Assembly (NCBI GenBank): GCA_025331445.1
Contig: JAIWNE010000039.1
Coordinates: 203,657 to 267,656 of the forward strand
Reading direction: 5' to 3'
Origin: Blakeslea trispora
Taxonomy: Eukaryota; Mucoromycota; Mucoromycetes; Mucorales; Choanephoraceae
Length of the DNA stretch: 64,000 nt
The notes under the pieces are model-generated. The model was given only the letters and a program-made list of their open reading frames with translations, ran no database searches and had not been told where the DNA came from. A program made the position numbers and the translations under genes. Each line of letters begins with the position of its first letter. Positions within the stretch are counted from its first letter, which is position 1. Positions 21,787-33,592 of this stretch are shown here, piece after piece.

Positions 21787-24700
21787 ATGGAACATTCAGA
21801 CAGTAATTGGGCACAACAACAGCGACTCATCTATTTTGACTTGATGAATTCAAATCAAAGCAGAGGTTCTTTTGCTTCACAAGGCAACCCACAGTCTTCC
21901 CTACCTTCCTTTGCCAATGCTCACTTGACCAAGACACTCTCTCGACTATTTGACCGATTTGATAAAGGCTCAACTAGGTCATTAGAAGCACAAAGACAGC
22001 ATAAACAAGAGACAGTGGATCGGCTAAGTCAAGTGTTGATCAGGTAAAAATTCATTTGTTCTGACGAATTTTCTTATTCACCACTTTTAATAGTCAAAGT
22101 GAACCTTCTGTTGTTGCTAATGAAAACGATATTGTCCACAAAATACATGACCAATGTAAACATAGCAGCATAAATTATCATTCAGAATAAGACTGACTTT
22201 ATTTCTATTGTGGAGTGAAAGAAGCAGGGCAACATGATAAAGCATCTCGATTTGGACATTTGTACAGTAAACTAGCCTCTCGAGTAAACAGAAGCCTTTT
22301 TTGATGACTATCTCTTCGTACTGACTGGTTTCATATCTAGACTCGACTTCACAAAAAATGGTCTGTTCTTTACCTATTATCTCTTTTGAGTGATACACCT
22401 ATCTTGGATAGACCTGTAAGCACCCCCTATATTAGTTGATATGGTAGTGAGCTAACTTTTTTGTACAGTCCCTGGGCAACACAACACTTTCATCAAGAGG
22501 ATTAAGAACAATTGAATCAGATCATCCACAACCACCTGCTTCTCGACCACACGATAGATCCCAAGAAGGATCACGAAATACCCGTCGAAGGTTGACTAGG
22601 ACACCTCCAGCTACAGAGGATATATTGATGGGCATGGATCCACCTGCCGTTCAACTGGCTCAGGCTAGAGAATCATTACGTAATGAACAACAGACAACAG
22701 ATGGTAAAAGAGGCTATGGTTACATGTAGACGTTTTTTTTTTCTCAAACCGGATTTTTTTTTTTATATATATAGCTACCTTGTATGTATCGGAAGCAGAT
22801 CTTCTTCGAGATTTAATTTTTGTATTTCAAGGCATTGATGGTCAATATATTCGATATGATCCGCAGTTGAATGATCATGTGTTTGTTCCAGGCATTGAAG
22901 TCTCGAAATCAAACGAGGAGATGGTATTTAAGCTGGCCGAGATTGGCTGGCTCTATACAAGTGTTCGGAATTTCATTCAACAGCATATGGATTCACCTTC
23001 CATCGGTCTTGTAGGCCAATCCCTGTGTGCTGCTCTTCAACATGAATTGACAGACTATTATAAACTAATTGCCATCTTGGAAGCACAGATTGAGAAACAG
23101 ATTGCCAATCAACATCTAGGCTTAACAGACCAGAGCCTTACGCTGAAGCGATTGTTTGTTTGGACACTTGAATGTTATCAAAAGCTAAGACTGATGAGTG
23201 TTCTAGTGGATGTATGTCGAGGTAAGATAAAGACACTCAACCAGTTGGAATCTACTAAATGATTCGTAGATCAAAAGGGAGGTGCTTTAATCTCCATCAT
23301 CCACAACTATACAAAACATGGTGATCCTTTCATCAAAACTTATCTGATCAACATGCTCCAGGTTGTCTCTCGTCCCTTTTATGACATGTTGGAACGATGG
23401 GTCTATGAAGGTGAACTGAATGATCCCTATGACGAATTCTTTGTGGCCTGCGATCCTTCTGTCTCTGAAGATGAACTATGGCAGCATAAATATGCTTTAC
23501 GTGAAGACATGTTGCCTTCTTTCTTCTCTAAAGAGTTGGCTCACAAGATATTTTCCATTGGCAAATCATTGAATTTCATTCGTTATAGCTGTCATCATGA
23601 TCTACTTGAAGAACAACCGATTAGTGCATTAGGTAATCATTTTTGCTATATATTGTATACGATGACTCATCATAGGATAGCTCATTTAGCACATCGCGTA
23701 TTTCAATATGGAGATACTCAAACAGTCAAAGATGCTATCGATATAGCCTATCATGTGACGAGTAAAGCATTACTTGACTTACTAAAGACAAAGTACAAAT
23801 TGATGGATCACCTCAAGGCTTTGAAACGATACCTTTTATTGGGTCAAGGTGATTTTATTCAGTATCTAATGGATGTATTATGGTAAGATAGTGTATGCAT
23901 TATTGATAGAAGCTGACAGTTATTGCTGAATAGGGATCATTTAAGCAAATCAGCCAACACTTTATTTCGTCATAATCTCACAGGCATCTTGGAGGCAGCT
24001 GTACGCTCATCTAATGCTCAATATGATGATCCTGAAGTCTTGAATCGTCTTGATGTGCGATTACTTGAGGTAAGATAAAAAGAAAACATAGAAAGTTTAC
24101 GATGTTTTAAAAAGAAAAGGTGTATAGATTCAAAAAGATGATTTAGGTTGGGATGTATTCTCTCTCGATTACCACGTAGATGCACCCATCAACACTGTCT
24201 TTAGTCCCACAGCCATGCATCAATACCTTCAAATCTTTAATTTTCTTTGGCGACTCAAACGTGTGGAATACACACTCTCTTCGGCGTGGCGACAATGGGG
24301 CAAGACTACCCGAGAATTCATTCATTTACCGGACATTCAGCCAGACCTACAGTACACTCAACTGACCATTCAGCGTATGGTTCATTTTGTCTATCAACTA
24401 CAACACTATGTTCTATTTGAAGTGCTCGAGTGTTCATGGGATAAATTGGAGACGTTTATTGAGACCAAGAGTATCGATCTTGACTCTATCATGATAGCCC
24501 ATCATCAATACCTTCAAGAGATCACTGAAAAGGGCTTTCTGAGTGGTCTGAAAGAAAAGGCATTGGCAGGTCAATTAAATCATATTCTGAGTGCCATCTT
24601 GAAGTATAAAATGGTGCTGGATCGCTTCTTGCAGTATATTACCACAGCATCGAGCAAAGCATTTCCTATGGGCACTAAAGAAGAGGTGGACAAGGTCAAT

Positions 24701-24883
24701 AAGTTACGTCAACAACATCAAGAGATTGAAGACTACTTTACAGTCCATCTACTAGAATTCCTAGAGATGCTCAAATCCTTCCATGATGAAGATCTCTCTT
24801 CACTCTCTACTCGATTAGACTATAATGGCTTTTATTCTACCTTCCATGAGGCACTTTTTAATAATAACAATAATAAACATTAG
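21787..24883 (+). CDS. GCP3: Gamma-tubulin complex component 3 (Spc98/Alp6)
   Basis: Core subunit of the gamma-tubulin complex that nucleates microtubules at spindle pole bodies. Nine exons, 21787-22043, 22094-22155, 22216-22283, 22341-22415, 22469-22703, 22775-23221, 23270-23882, 23934-24069 and 24128-24883, encode 882 residues. Conserved GCP3 stretches include [18 protein letters not shown] (recovered only by splicing), [90 protein letters not shown] and [12 protein letters not shown]. An in-frame ATG at 21724 would add a hydrophobic, leader-like stretch, so I prefer 21787. Its stop overlaps that of GLE1 on the other strand. Identity is very secure; the small exons 2-4 are less certain. Confidence 0.94.
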
Positions 24884-26658
24884 ACTTTAGCTGGCTTTGA
24901 TTCTGGTATACATTGAGGTCTGCCTGTCTTGAAATAATCATCCAAGAATGTTTCTAGATTATGAATACTGGCCTTATTGACGCCACCATCAGCCTCAGGA
25001 TAGAGAGGACAGATGGTCTCACGGATTAGACGGAACAGTTTGGGTGTCTGGTTAGGATAGGCCTCTACCAAGCGTGTGGCAGCCACCTCAAGCATGCCAT
25101 GCACCAAGAAGGGTGTGATCTCACGGGGAGGCATGTTACAGATACGAGCTAACCAGATCCAAGCATGTTTGATAGGGATCGGGTTCTCTGGTTGGCCGGG
25201 GTCAGGCAGTGTCTGAGTGAGAGCACCAAACAACATAACATAACACTTTTGATGTTCGGCATGTTCAAGGAATGTCTCTACTATCTTCTTTTCCTTGTTA
25301 CTATAGACATAACGAAGACGAGATCGCATCTCTTCGGGTGATAGTGACTATAAACTGATGAGACAACAGCAAGAAATAACACGAGAAAGAACTTACAGGA
25401 TCATCATCATGATATCTTGGAATCAAATAAGGACATCGCTTTAAAAGACGACCCATCAAATAATCTTTCAACTCAGGTACAGTGGCACACATCAGATAGG
25501 CAAATCGAGCCAAAAAATAAGCAGCATAATCAGTGGCATGGATCTCTTGTTTCACTTGACTCAAGAAAGCCTTGGCTAGATGATTCAACATGACTTCAAA
25601 TGCATCTTGTGACTGTTGCTTAATGCCTAGGATATGTTGACTCAAGAATTGATACTGTGGAGGGAGGGGATATTGGTTATGAGTTAGGCTCTAACTGATA
25701 GTATGAGCTTACCTTTTCCAACACAACAGAATGCTTATGTTGTAGCTGACTGATGGTTCTACTGATCACTCTTCTGGCAGTGAAACATTGTTTACGGAAA
25801 GCGTCTTGCTGTAATTTGGGTCGAATGTTCTTTTGATAATGTTCAATTGTCTTGTAATATTGCTCATACTCCTTCAAGCCTTCTAATGAAGTAGCCGAGG
25901 ATTGTTTCTTGATTTACGAAATGAGTACAAACAAATCTCTTTTTTTTTCTCATTTCTTTCTTACCAATTTAGCTAAATCTTCTTGCTTTTGTTTATCCTC
26001 TGCTTCCTTCTCCTTTTGCTTCTTGGCCTGGGCTGCCTTTTCTTCCTCTTCTTTCTTGGCTTTTTCTGCCTTTAGTTTAGCTTGAGTCGCTAATTCTTCT
26101 TGTCTCTTTGAATCAAGCTTGATGGCCTCGTCAATCAGTTGGCGCTGCTTTTTCAATTCTTCTTCAAATTGCTTATCATCCAGATCATCGCTGTCTGTCT
26201 CTAGTTGCTTTAGTAAGTGAGTGATGGCCTTTAGCTCATCTTGTTGTCTTTGTCTCTTTTGATCCAATAAGGCTCGTGTGCTTTTCTTGAGTTGATCTTG
26301 ATGGTGTTGTGTTTTTAAGGCAAATTGAGCATCATGACTTGGCTATCCTCTTGTTTATTTAGTGCTTTCTCTCTTTTGTTTGTACGTTTGACCTTACTGG
26401 TTGAATAAACAGATGCTTTTGTTTGTAGGATTCTAAAGGGTTAAAAGCACACCCTAATTCGACCAAGTTGCGCTGTTGTTTATCTGAATAAGTCAATGGA
26501 CGACTATAGAAAGAACGCGTTAATCAAAATATACTTCATATCGTTCTCTTTTCTATTTACAAGGAAGGGAAAAATGAAGCATAATCCTCTACATCACTTT
26601 CGGAATCAGAATCCAATGCTGAATAAACAATCGTGTTTGTGATCTTGACTGGATCCAT
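24880..26658 (-). CDS. GLE1: mRNA export factor Gle1
   Basis: Gle1, with inositol hexakisphosphate, activates the DEAD-box ATPase Dbp5 at the cytoplasmic face of the nuclear pore to release exported mRNA. Six exons, 26658-26561, 26503-26398, 26342-25965, 25907-25713, 25654-25397 and 25347-24880, encode 500 residues. The N-terminus is acidic (DSDSESDVEDYASF). A long Lys/Glu-rich coiled coil follows around residues 100-190, then the GLE1-like helical repeat domain with KEYEQYYKTIEHYQ, LMGRLLKRCPYLIP, YSNKEKKIVETFLEHAEHQK, NPIPIKHAWIWLARICNMPP and ITPFLVHGMLEVAATRL. Length is close to yeast Gle1. It starts 130 bases from a divergent gene and ends overlapping GCP3. Confidence 0.93.
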
Positions 26659-26677
26659 AATAACAATAAAAAAAAGA

Positions 26678-26695
26678 AGAGAGAGAGAGAGAGAG
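26678..26695. repeat. (GA)n tract
   Basis: A short purine dinucleotide run in the 130-base spacer between the divergent GLE1 and 26789 genes. It may belong to a leader or promoter. Confidence 0.6.
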
Positions 26696-26788
26696 GATCT
26701 CATTCATTATTTGTGCGCCACAAATAAACGCATCATTTTTCTTCTTTTTTTTTTAATTTTGTTTTCTTTTTTTCTTCTTTATTCCCTG

Positions 26789-28032
26789 ATGGCTAATTCA
26801 TCCCCTCATCCAGGCTCTCATTCGCCTAGTTCGAAACAGCCTTCATCTGCCTTTCAATGGCCTATTCCTCCTTCTTCACCTTCTCAGTCAAAATCAATAT
26901 TGACGAATGATATTACGGTAAAAGAGATATTGGATCGATACAGTGATGACCCCGAACTATTGAAATACATCTTGACAGCTAAATCAGAAGAAGACAAAGT
27001 AAAAAGAAAGAAAACTATTCTTGTTTCTCTTGAACTTATTATGTTAAATAGAAAAAAGCAGCGAGAGATACATTAAGAGCAGAAGAGGTGCGTATTAAAC
27101 TTCGACAGATGGATTTAGACCTTGCAAGAGAACAGGCAAAGACAGATATAGTTGCCACACCTATTCAAGTCTTGCCTCATCCTCTCCCTCCTCCCCCACC
27201 ACCACCTTCCAATCCTGCACACACCTATATTGGCCTGGCTCCTGTTCAGCAACAGGTCCTTGCACGCTTTCATTATCCACCCAACTATCAACCTCAGCCT
27301 CCTCTCTCACCCTCTGTTCCTTATCCTCATTCGGCTCATCCTCTCTGTCCACCTTCTTCCAATGATCGATTACAACCTCCTTCTTCTTTTCGTCCCATTT
27401 CACCTACACTTGCCTCGGCCTCGGAAGAACCGAACATCAAAAGTGTCAAACGGAATCGATCCTCGGTTTCATTGCCTAGTGAACAACAAGAACCAACCGA
27501 TAAGTTATCGCATAATAAAGTGATGGAAGCCTTAAAGGCAAAGATTCAAAGAGGAAATGGAGGCCCTCCTTCTCCTCTGACAGCCTCACCTATGGCTCGA
27601 CCCTTACAACAGGAAGTGAAGAAGCGAAAAATTACATTACCTCGACCTGTCTTGATTGAGCAACCTAGCTCTTCTTCTTCTTCTAGTACTACTGCTGCAA
27701 ACACCACTTCACCTCGTTCTGCTAAACCTATCTTACCACCTATCGATACAACACTCGGTCGGATGAAGACAATCCATCCTTCTCAGCATCATAGCAATAG
27801 TAGTAGCAGTAACCATAGTAGCAGTAGTAGTAGCCATAGTAGTACCAGTAGCAACAGTAGTCATAGTCATCACAACAACAACAATAATAATAAGCATTCT
27901 TCTAGTAAACGATCAAAAATAGAAACGCATGGATCTGTATCTTCTCCAAGTGACCTTGTTCTTTTAAATACCCGTCGTGCACGCTCCTTATCACCCCCTT
28001 CTTCATCTTCCTCATCTACCAAGCGAGATTAA
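26789..28032 (+). CDS. Unknown Ser/Pro-rich protein with conserved N-terminal helix
   Basis: Not assigned to a known family. Two exons, 26789-26998 and 27052-28032, give 396 residues. The 53-nt intron is inferred because the unspliced frame stops at a TAA soon after, whereas splicing continues smoothly into AARDTLRAEEVRIKLRQ. Residues about 40-95 form a probable helix or coiled coil (VKEILDRYSDDPELLKYILT onwards), the only part that looks conserved. The rest is Pro-rich, with polyproline, and then strongly Ser/His/Asn-rich with long Ser and Asn runs. Basic KRNRSS and KKRK stretches could be nuclear localisation signals. A nuclear regulatory protein is a guess. It is divergent from GLE1 and convergent with the PDI gene. 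Confidence 0.75.
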
Positions 28033-28142
28033 ACAATCAGTTCTTTACTCATCATTTTTCTTTTATTATTATTATTATCATCCTAGCAAATAATCACCAC
28101 TGTAATAAAACATATATACACAAACATATAAATATGACTATT

Positions 28143-30168
28143 TTAATCTTTATGATAATCAGAAGTAGGTACGGCCTTAAAGGAAGGCAGGATACTAGCT
28201 GAAATACGCTTGGGTGAATGATGAGTCAAATAACGATACACAAAGGCACCCAGGACACTGAAACTGAACAAGCTAATGATCCAATGAGCACCTATCCATG
28301 TCAATGCATGGTTCACTGTAACACCTATCTTTTCATGAGAATTCAAGATAGATTGACCTTCTAATTGATCCAGATGTTCCAATGCTCTGTAGACAGCTTC
28401 AGGATGATTGAGTGAAAATGGCTGATGATCTAAATCTGTTTCATAAACCATAGCATGCTTATTTTCATTATAGAATCAGTATTCAAAACAACAATAAGCC
28501 TCTCCTTTTTTTTCACTTACAGGTGCATCATAAACAAGTACTTGAGAAGAGGAAGTCAAATCAACATGGAATTTAGTAGTCACATACTCTTTCCAAAGAG
28601 CAGTATCCATAGTGGCAAACAAAACAGCTGATTTTTTATCAGACTGATTAGCCAACTGATGAAACTTGTCAGCATCTACTTTTGTGTGATAGAGATGGAT
28701 TACAACAGGTTGATTTCCCTTGAGAATCTCTTGTCCATTCTGAGGACCTAGCTGAATCACAAGTGGATACTGTTCCTGCTCTACCCAATGAGCCAAGGCA
28801 TCTTTAGCTGATTTTGTGTTGGAAAAGTCATGTGATCCATAGATCTGGAATGTGTTGTCTTTGGCAATCAACATCACAGGTAAATCAGAGGGAGAGACAC
28901 CAAATCGCTTAAAAGAAGCTTCATCACTAGATGCATAAAAGGGTAAGGTAGCTGCATATTCAGTCGCTACAGATTCAATCAAATTCTATCAAAACACCTT
29001 ATCAGTCTTGTAAACATATTGTTTATCTTTTTTTTCTTTTTTTTTTACAGGTATTTTGTCCTTGGCTTGATTGAATAGATAGACGATAGCTGCATCCTTC
29101 ACAGCCAAATGTTGAATTAGTTCATTAAAATCTACTTGTTTGACAGAGGGGCCAGAATGAGAGAGAGCGAATTTAGTTAGACTGGCTAAAGAACGATCAC
29201 TGAGGTATTGAATGGGTTCACCATTGCCAAGTATCTGAAGTGTAGGAAACCCTTTGACACCATATTCTTGACATACAGCTAAAAAACAAAACAAAATAAA
29301 GAGAGGGAAGTGAGTGAGAATTGGATGTATTTGAATAAGTGGTCACTTACAAGGTAAAGCCTGACAATCCACTTCACCTATATTCACTTGACCTTGAAGT
29401 TCTGTAGCCAACTGAGTCCAGGTAGGTGCCAATGCCTTACAATGACCACACCAAGGTGCATAGAATTTAATAAACCAAGGTGTAGAGCCAGAGGCAATTT
29501 CCTTTAATTGAACAGCATCCAAATTAGCAGAGATACCTTCAGGATTAGGTAGAGCTAAAGCAGCCACTACTTCTTCCTCTTCTTCTTCTTGTTCACCCAA
29601 CTCTTCTTCTTGTTCACCCAACTCTTCTTCTTCTGCCTCTTCTTCTTCTTCTATGTCTTCTAGTTCTTTTGTGTCTACCACAGGTTCTTCCTCCAACTCC
29701 TTTTCAGCCTTTAAGCTCTTTTTCATATCAATCTTGGCCTGAATGTATTCAACGAGTGGATCATAGGCTGTCTTGGCTGTATATCGCTCTACTTTTTCCC
29801 CATTTTCCCATAGTTGAAGTGTAGGATAGGCCATCACTTCATGTTCGTCACACAAGTCACCTTGAGTGGAGCAATCAATGGTACCAAAATACATGTCATA
29901 CTCTTTAGCCAAATCGTTGAATTCGTCTGTTGCCTTTTTCCAGTGAGGAGCTAACACAAGAGATGAGTAAGAGAGGATTAGGTTGTGATGTTGAAAACAT
30001 ACCAAAATTCTGACAATGAGGACAATAAGGTGAAAAGTGTTCAATAAGCCAAGTGCCTGATGAAATATGCTTTTTGATATTATCGGGTCTAAGCTCAGTT
30101 GTTTCTGCAGATACTGCCTTGAAAAGACAGTGAAGCAAGACTGTGCCTGTCAACACTGATAAATGCAT
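28143..30168 (-). CDS. Membrane-anchored protein disulfide isomerase family protein
   Basis: ER thiol oxidoreductase of the PDI/TMX type. Five exons, 30168-30003, 29950-29351, 29278-29049, 28985-28521 and 28457-28143, encode 591 residues. A signal peptide covers about residues 1-21. A first thioredoxin domain has CPHC (Cys49/Cys52), a second has the classical WCGHC (Cys223/Cys226), and both keep the cis-proline in YPTLQ and FPTLQ. Between them lies an acidic Glu-rich linker near 140-183 containing a 21-bp in-frame tandem duplication (GEQEEEL twice). A redox-inactive thioredoxin-like region follows, then a transmembrane helix at about 541-563 and a short basic tail. No KDEL is present, so the anchor would hold it in the ER membrane. 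Confidence 0.9.
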
Positions 30169-30504
30169 TTCACAAGTAAGAAAAAAAAAATAGAGAAAAA
30201 GAGAGCAATAGGTATGTGCGTGTGTGTATATTTAAATTCGCTCTTTAAAATGTTTATTACAGTGGCACAGATAAAAAGTTGTCAAATAAGCCTTTTATGC
30301 AAAGAAATAAAGCAGAGTTTATTTTAATTTTGTTTAACAAAAAAAAGAAACAAGAAAACGAGAGAAGATGTATCCATTTTTCACCTCATTTTCTTCTTCT
30401 TTTTTTTTCATATATATAAAAGGTACTATACAGTGAAGAAAATAAGTAAAATGTAGAAATACAGAAAAAAGAGAGAGAGATAGAGTAGGATATGACACAA
30501 CTAT
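30169..30504. other. Spacer between PDI start and gnd stop
   Basis: 336 bases with A-rich and GT-rich runs. I see no gene. It contains the PDI upstream region and the 3' flank of the 6-phosphogluconate dehydrogenase gene. Confidence 0.5.
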
Positions 30505-32182
30505 TTAAGCAAGGTAGGTAGAGGCAGAGACGTTACCACCCTTACCAGTCCAGTTGGTGTGAACCCACTTGCCGGGAGATTCCAAGAGTTCGTAGGTGTG
30601 AGCACCAAAGTAATCACGTTGGGCTTGGAGAAGGTTAGCAGGGAGGATTTCGTGACGGAGACCATCGTAGAAGTTCAAGGCAGTAGAGAGAGCAGGAGTG
30701 GGGATACCCATTTGAACAGCAGTGGCAATGACAGCTCTCCAAGAATCTTGAGCATCTTCAGTAGCCTTTTGGAAGAAGGGGTCGAACAACAAGTTTTCGA
30801 GTTCGGGGTTGTTGGTGTAGGCATCCTTGATCTTACCCAAGAAGACGGAACGGATGATACAACCACCACGCCACATCAAGGCAATACCGGCATTGTTCAA
30901 GTTCCAGTTGTTGTCCTTGGCAGCTTGACGCATCAACATGAAACCTTGAGCATAAGAGACAATCTTGGAAGCATAGAGGGCTTGACCGAGTTGAGCAACG
31001 AACTTGGCCTTATCACCTTCGAACTTGGCAGTAGGACCCTTCAAGATCTTAGAGGCACGAGTACGTTCACCCTTCAAGGAAGAGAGACAACGAGCGTAGA
31101 CAGCTTCACCGATCAAGGTAACAGGAATACCACGGTCAAGAGAGTCGATACCAGTCCACTTACCAGTACCCTTTTGACCAGCAGTATCGAGGATCTTTTC
31201 AACAAGAGGAGCACCATCAGTGTCCTTGTACTTGAGGATATCACGGGTGATTTCAATCAAGAAGGAGTCCAATTCACCCTTGTTCCATTCTTCAAAAGTA
31301 TCGGCCATTTCGTCGTGAGACATACCAAGACCTTCCTTCATGATTTGGTAAACTTCACAGATCAATTGCATGTCACCATATTCTATTTTGATAGATGAGA
31401 GATGCATTCTTATAGATGAATTTTATCAACTTACCGATACCGTTGTGAACCATCTTGACGTAGTGACCAGCACCAGTTTCACCAACCCAGTCACAACAGG
31501 GAGCACCATCGGGAGCCTTGGCAGAGATATCTTGGAAGATGTCCTTGATAGCAGGCCAGGCCTTGGGGTTACCACCGGGCATCAAAGAAGGACCGAAACG
31601 GGCACCTTCTTCACCACCAGAGACACCAGAACCAACGAAGAGGATACCTTTCTTTTCTAATTCTTCGGCACGACGGATAGAGTCGGGGAAGTGAGAGTTA
31701 CCACCATCAATGATGATATCGCCTTCTTCAAGATAAGGCAACAATTGGTCAATGAAAGCATCAACAGCAGAACCAGCCTTGACGAGCAACATGACCTTTC
31801 TGGGACGCTTCAACTTGGCACAGAGTTCTTCAACAGAGTGAGCACCAACAACCTTGGTACCCTTGGCTTCGTTGTTCAAGAAATCATCGACCTTGGAGGT
31901 AGTACGGTTATAAGCACAGACGGTATAACCGTGGTCGTTCATGTTCAAGATAAGGTTTTGACCCTTTTTTTTTATAGATAGAATGATAATTAAAAAAAAA
32001 AATGGACATTAAACAACCATAGCAAAAAAAAAAAAGAGAGACTTACCATGACAGCCAAACCAATGAGACCAATATCAGCACTATTCATAAAGAAAAAAAA
32101 AAGGAAAAAACGCGTCAATATCTCTACATTCAAAGAGAGAAAGAGAGCAATGAGTTATCATGACTTACACAGCTTCAACCAT
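30505..32182 (-). CDS. GND1: 6-phosphogluconate dehydrogenase, decarboxylating
   Basis: Oxidises 6-phosphogluconate to ribulose 5-phosphate with release of CO2 and NADPH, the third step of the oxidative pentose phosphate pathway, in the cytosol. Four exons, 32182-32169, 32080-32047, 31963-31435 and 31382-30505, encode 484 residues, the usual length. Recognisable motifs are GLIGLAVMGQNLILNM (nucleotide site, assembled from exons 2 and 3), GGEEGARFGPSLMPGG, the catalytic-region [20 protein letters not shown] (built across intron 3), TGKWTGIDSLD, and MWRGGCIIRS. The first exon is 14 bases. Codon usage is strongly biased, as in the 14-3-3 gene, fitting high expression. Identity is certain. Confidence 0.97.
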
Positions 32183-33385
32183 TTTTTATAAGAATAGATT
32201 TAGAGAAAAAAAATCGTTATAGGAAAAAAAAGAAAAAGAGAAAAAGAAACAAGCTATCATCAGAATGTTAGATTAAATACTAAGGTCTTGGATGATGTAA
32301 GCGATGTCGGAAGCCTGCTTTAGGACTGCTTAATAACATCAATATGGTGTCCGCTCTTGGTGTTTTATCAAAAGGATCTAATTTTTTTATTTTATTTTTA
32401 ATTATTATCCTAATCTCAATAAAAACAGGTCTTTTTGGCCTTTTTTTTTTTCTTGTGTAATGTCGTGCCATTCTTTTTTATTTTGTTGAGCTATTCTTCC
32501 CAAATTGATTTTCTCGGATATAAACCAACACATTTGCCCCCCCCCTCCCTTCTCTCTCTCCTCATCCAAACAGTACGTGATCTCTTTTCTAATTATTTAT
32601 GTTTTTTTTGCGGCTTTTCTTGGGAAAAAAAAAAGAAGGTTTACATACAAAGTATGTCAGGTCCGACATGGGCTTTAAATTGGGGTGAAAGGAAATTAAA
32701 ACCAACAATTGTAAGATTATCATTCATTTACGTAAGACTGACTAAAAGGGCAAAACAAAGAGTAAGAGAGAGCAAGCGATCATTCAATTGAAGCGACCCA
32801 ATCTTTACTTTTACGATGGGCGCGTTACAATAGACTTTGTTTTCTTTTATCACTTTACCACCTTTGTCCGCGGGATATAAGCGGTTAGAATTTGTCATGC
32901 ATTAATCATAACAATACACTGACGTGATACAGGAGTTTTAAATACCTAAGATCTACAGCCAATAAAGCAAGAGCACGGCTGACCTTCATCTGACAAAGCA
33001 AAGTGCGATAGGATAAGAAGTTGCTCGAAAGTAGGCTTACAAATGATTGGGGTTGTATCAACTCAGATTCATCGATGACACGTTCTTTTTCTAAATTTGA
33101 AACGCCAAAAAAAAAAAAAGCCCTGCCGAATGCAAATAAGTTTAATCCCTTCTTGTAAATAGGTTTCAGGAAAACTGAAGAAAAAAAAAAGGCTTGGTTA
33201 CAGAATTCTGCCCCTTTTTTTCTTTCTTTTCGATTTTGATAATACATGACAACTGTTTCAATGCTAATGAGTGACATCTATTTTTTCTAGAATTGTATTC
33301 GCCATTTTCTAAAGTTGCGATTATCTATTATATTACGAGAACAGATAGCTATTTTCTTGAAGCTCGCTTGGATACTCCATTAGAA
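32183..33385. other. Gene-poor region upstream of gnd
   Basis: About 1.2 kb without a supportable gene. Frames at 32280-32471, 32435-32791 and 32906-33277 are low-complexity. The first few hundred bases should include the gnd promoter. Confidence 0.45.
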
Positions 33386-33592
33386 ATCTGTTCATAAAAA
33401 TTCTCAATACGAATTTTACCCAGAAATGACTATTGCTCTTCAAAACAGGAATCACAGTAGCCAAAGCGTTTTGATGGTGACAGAAAAAATAGAAGCTATC
33501 TAGCAATGCTAATTCGACTATTGCAATTCCATTTTTGAAGAGCAATAGTCATTTCTAGGTAAAATTCGTGTTGAGAGTTTTTATGAATAGAT
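33386..33592. repeat. Foldback (inverted-repeat) element C
   Basis: Two arms of 67 bp, 33386-33452 and 33526-33592, are reverse complements with about six mismatches and a 73-nt centre. The core GAAATGACTATTGCTCTTC is perfectly conserved between the arms. No coding capacity is seen. It may be a MITE-like element or a hairpin RNA source. Confidence 0.8.

Noticed and set aside
30559..31398. 279-residue plus-strand open frame
   Set aside because: It is the antisense shadow of the 6-phosphogluconate dehydrogenase exon 4, produced by its biased codon use; it shows no family motif.
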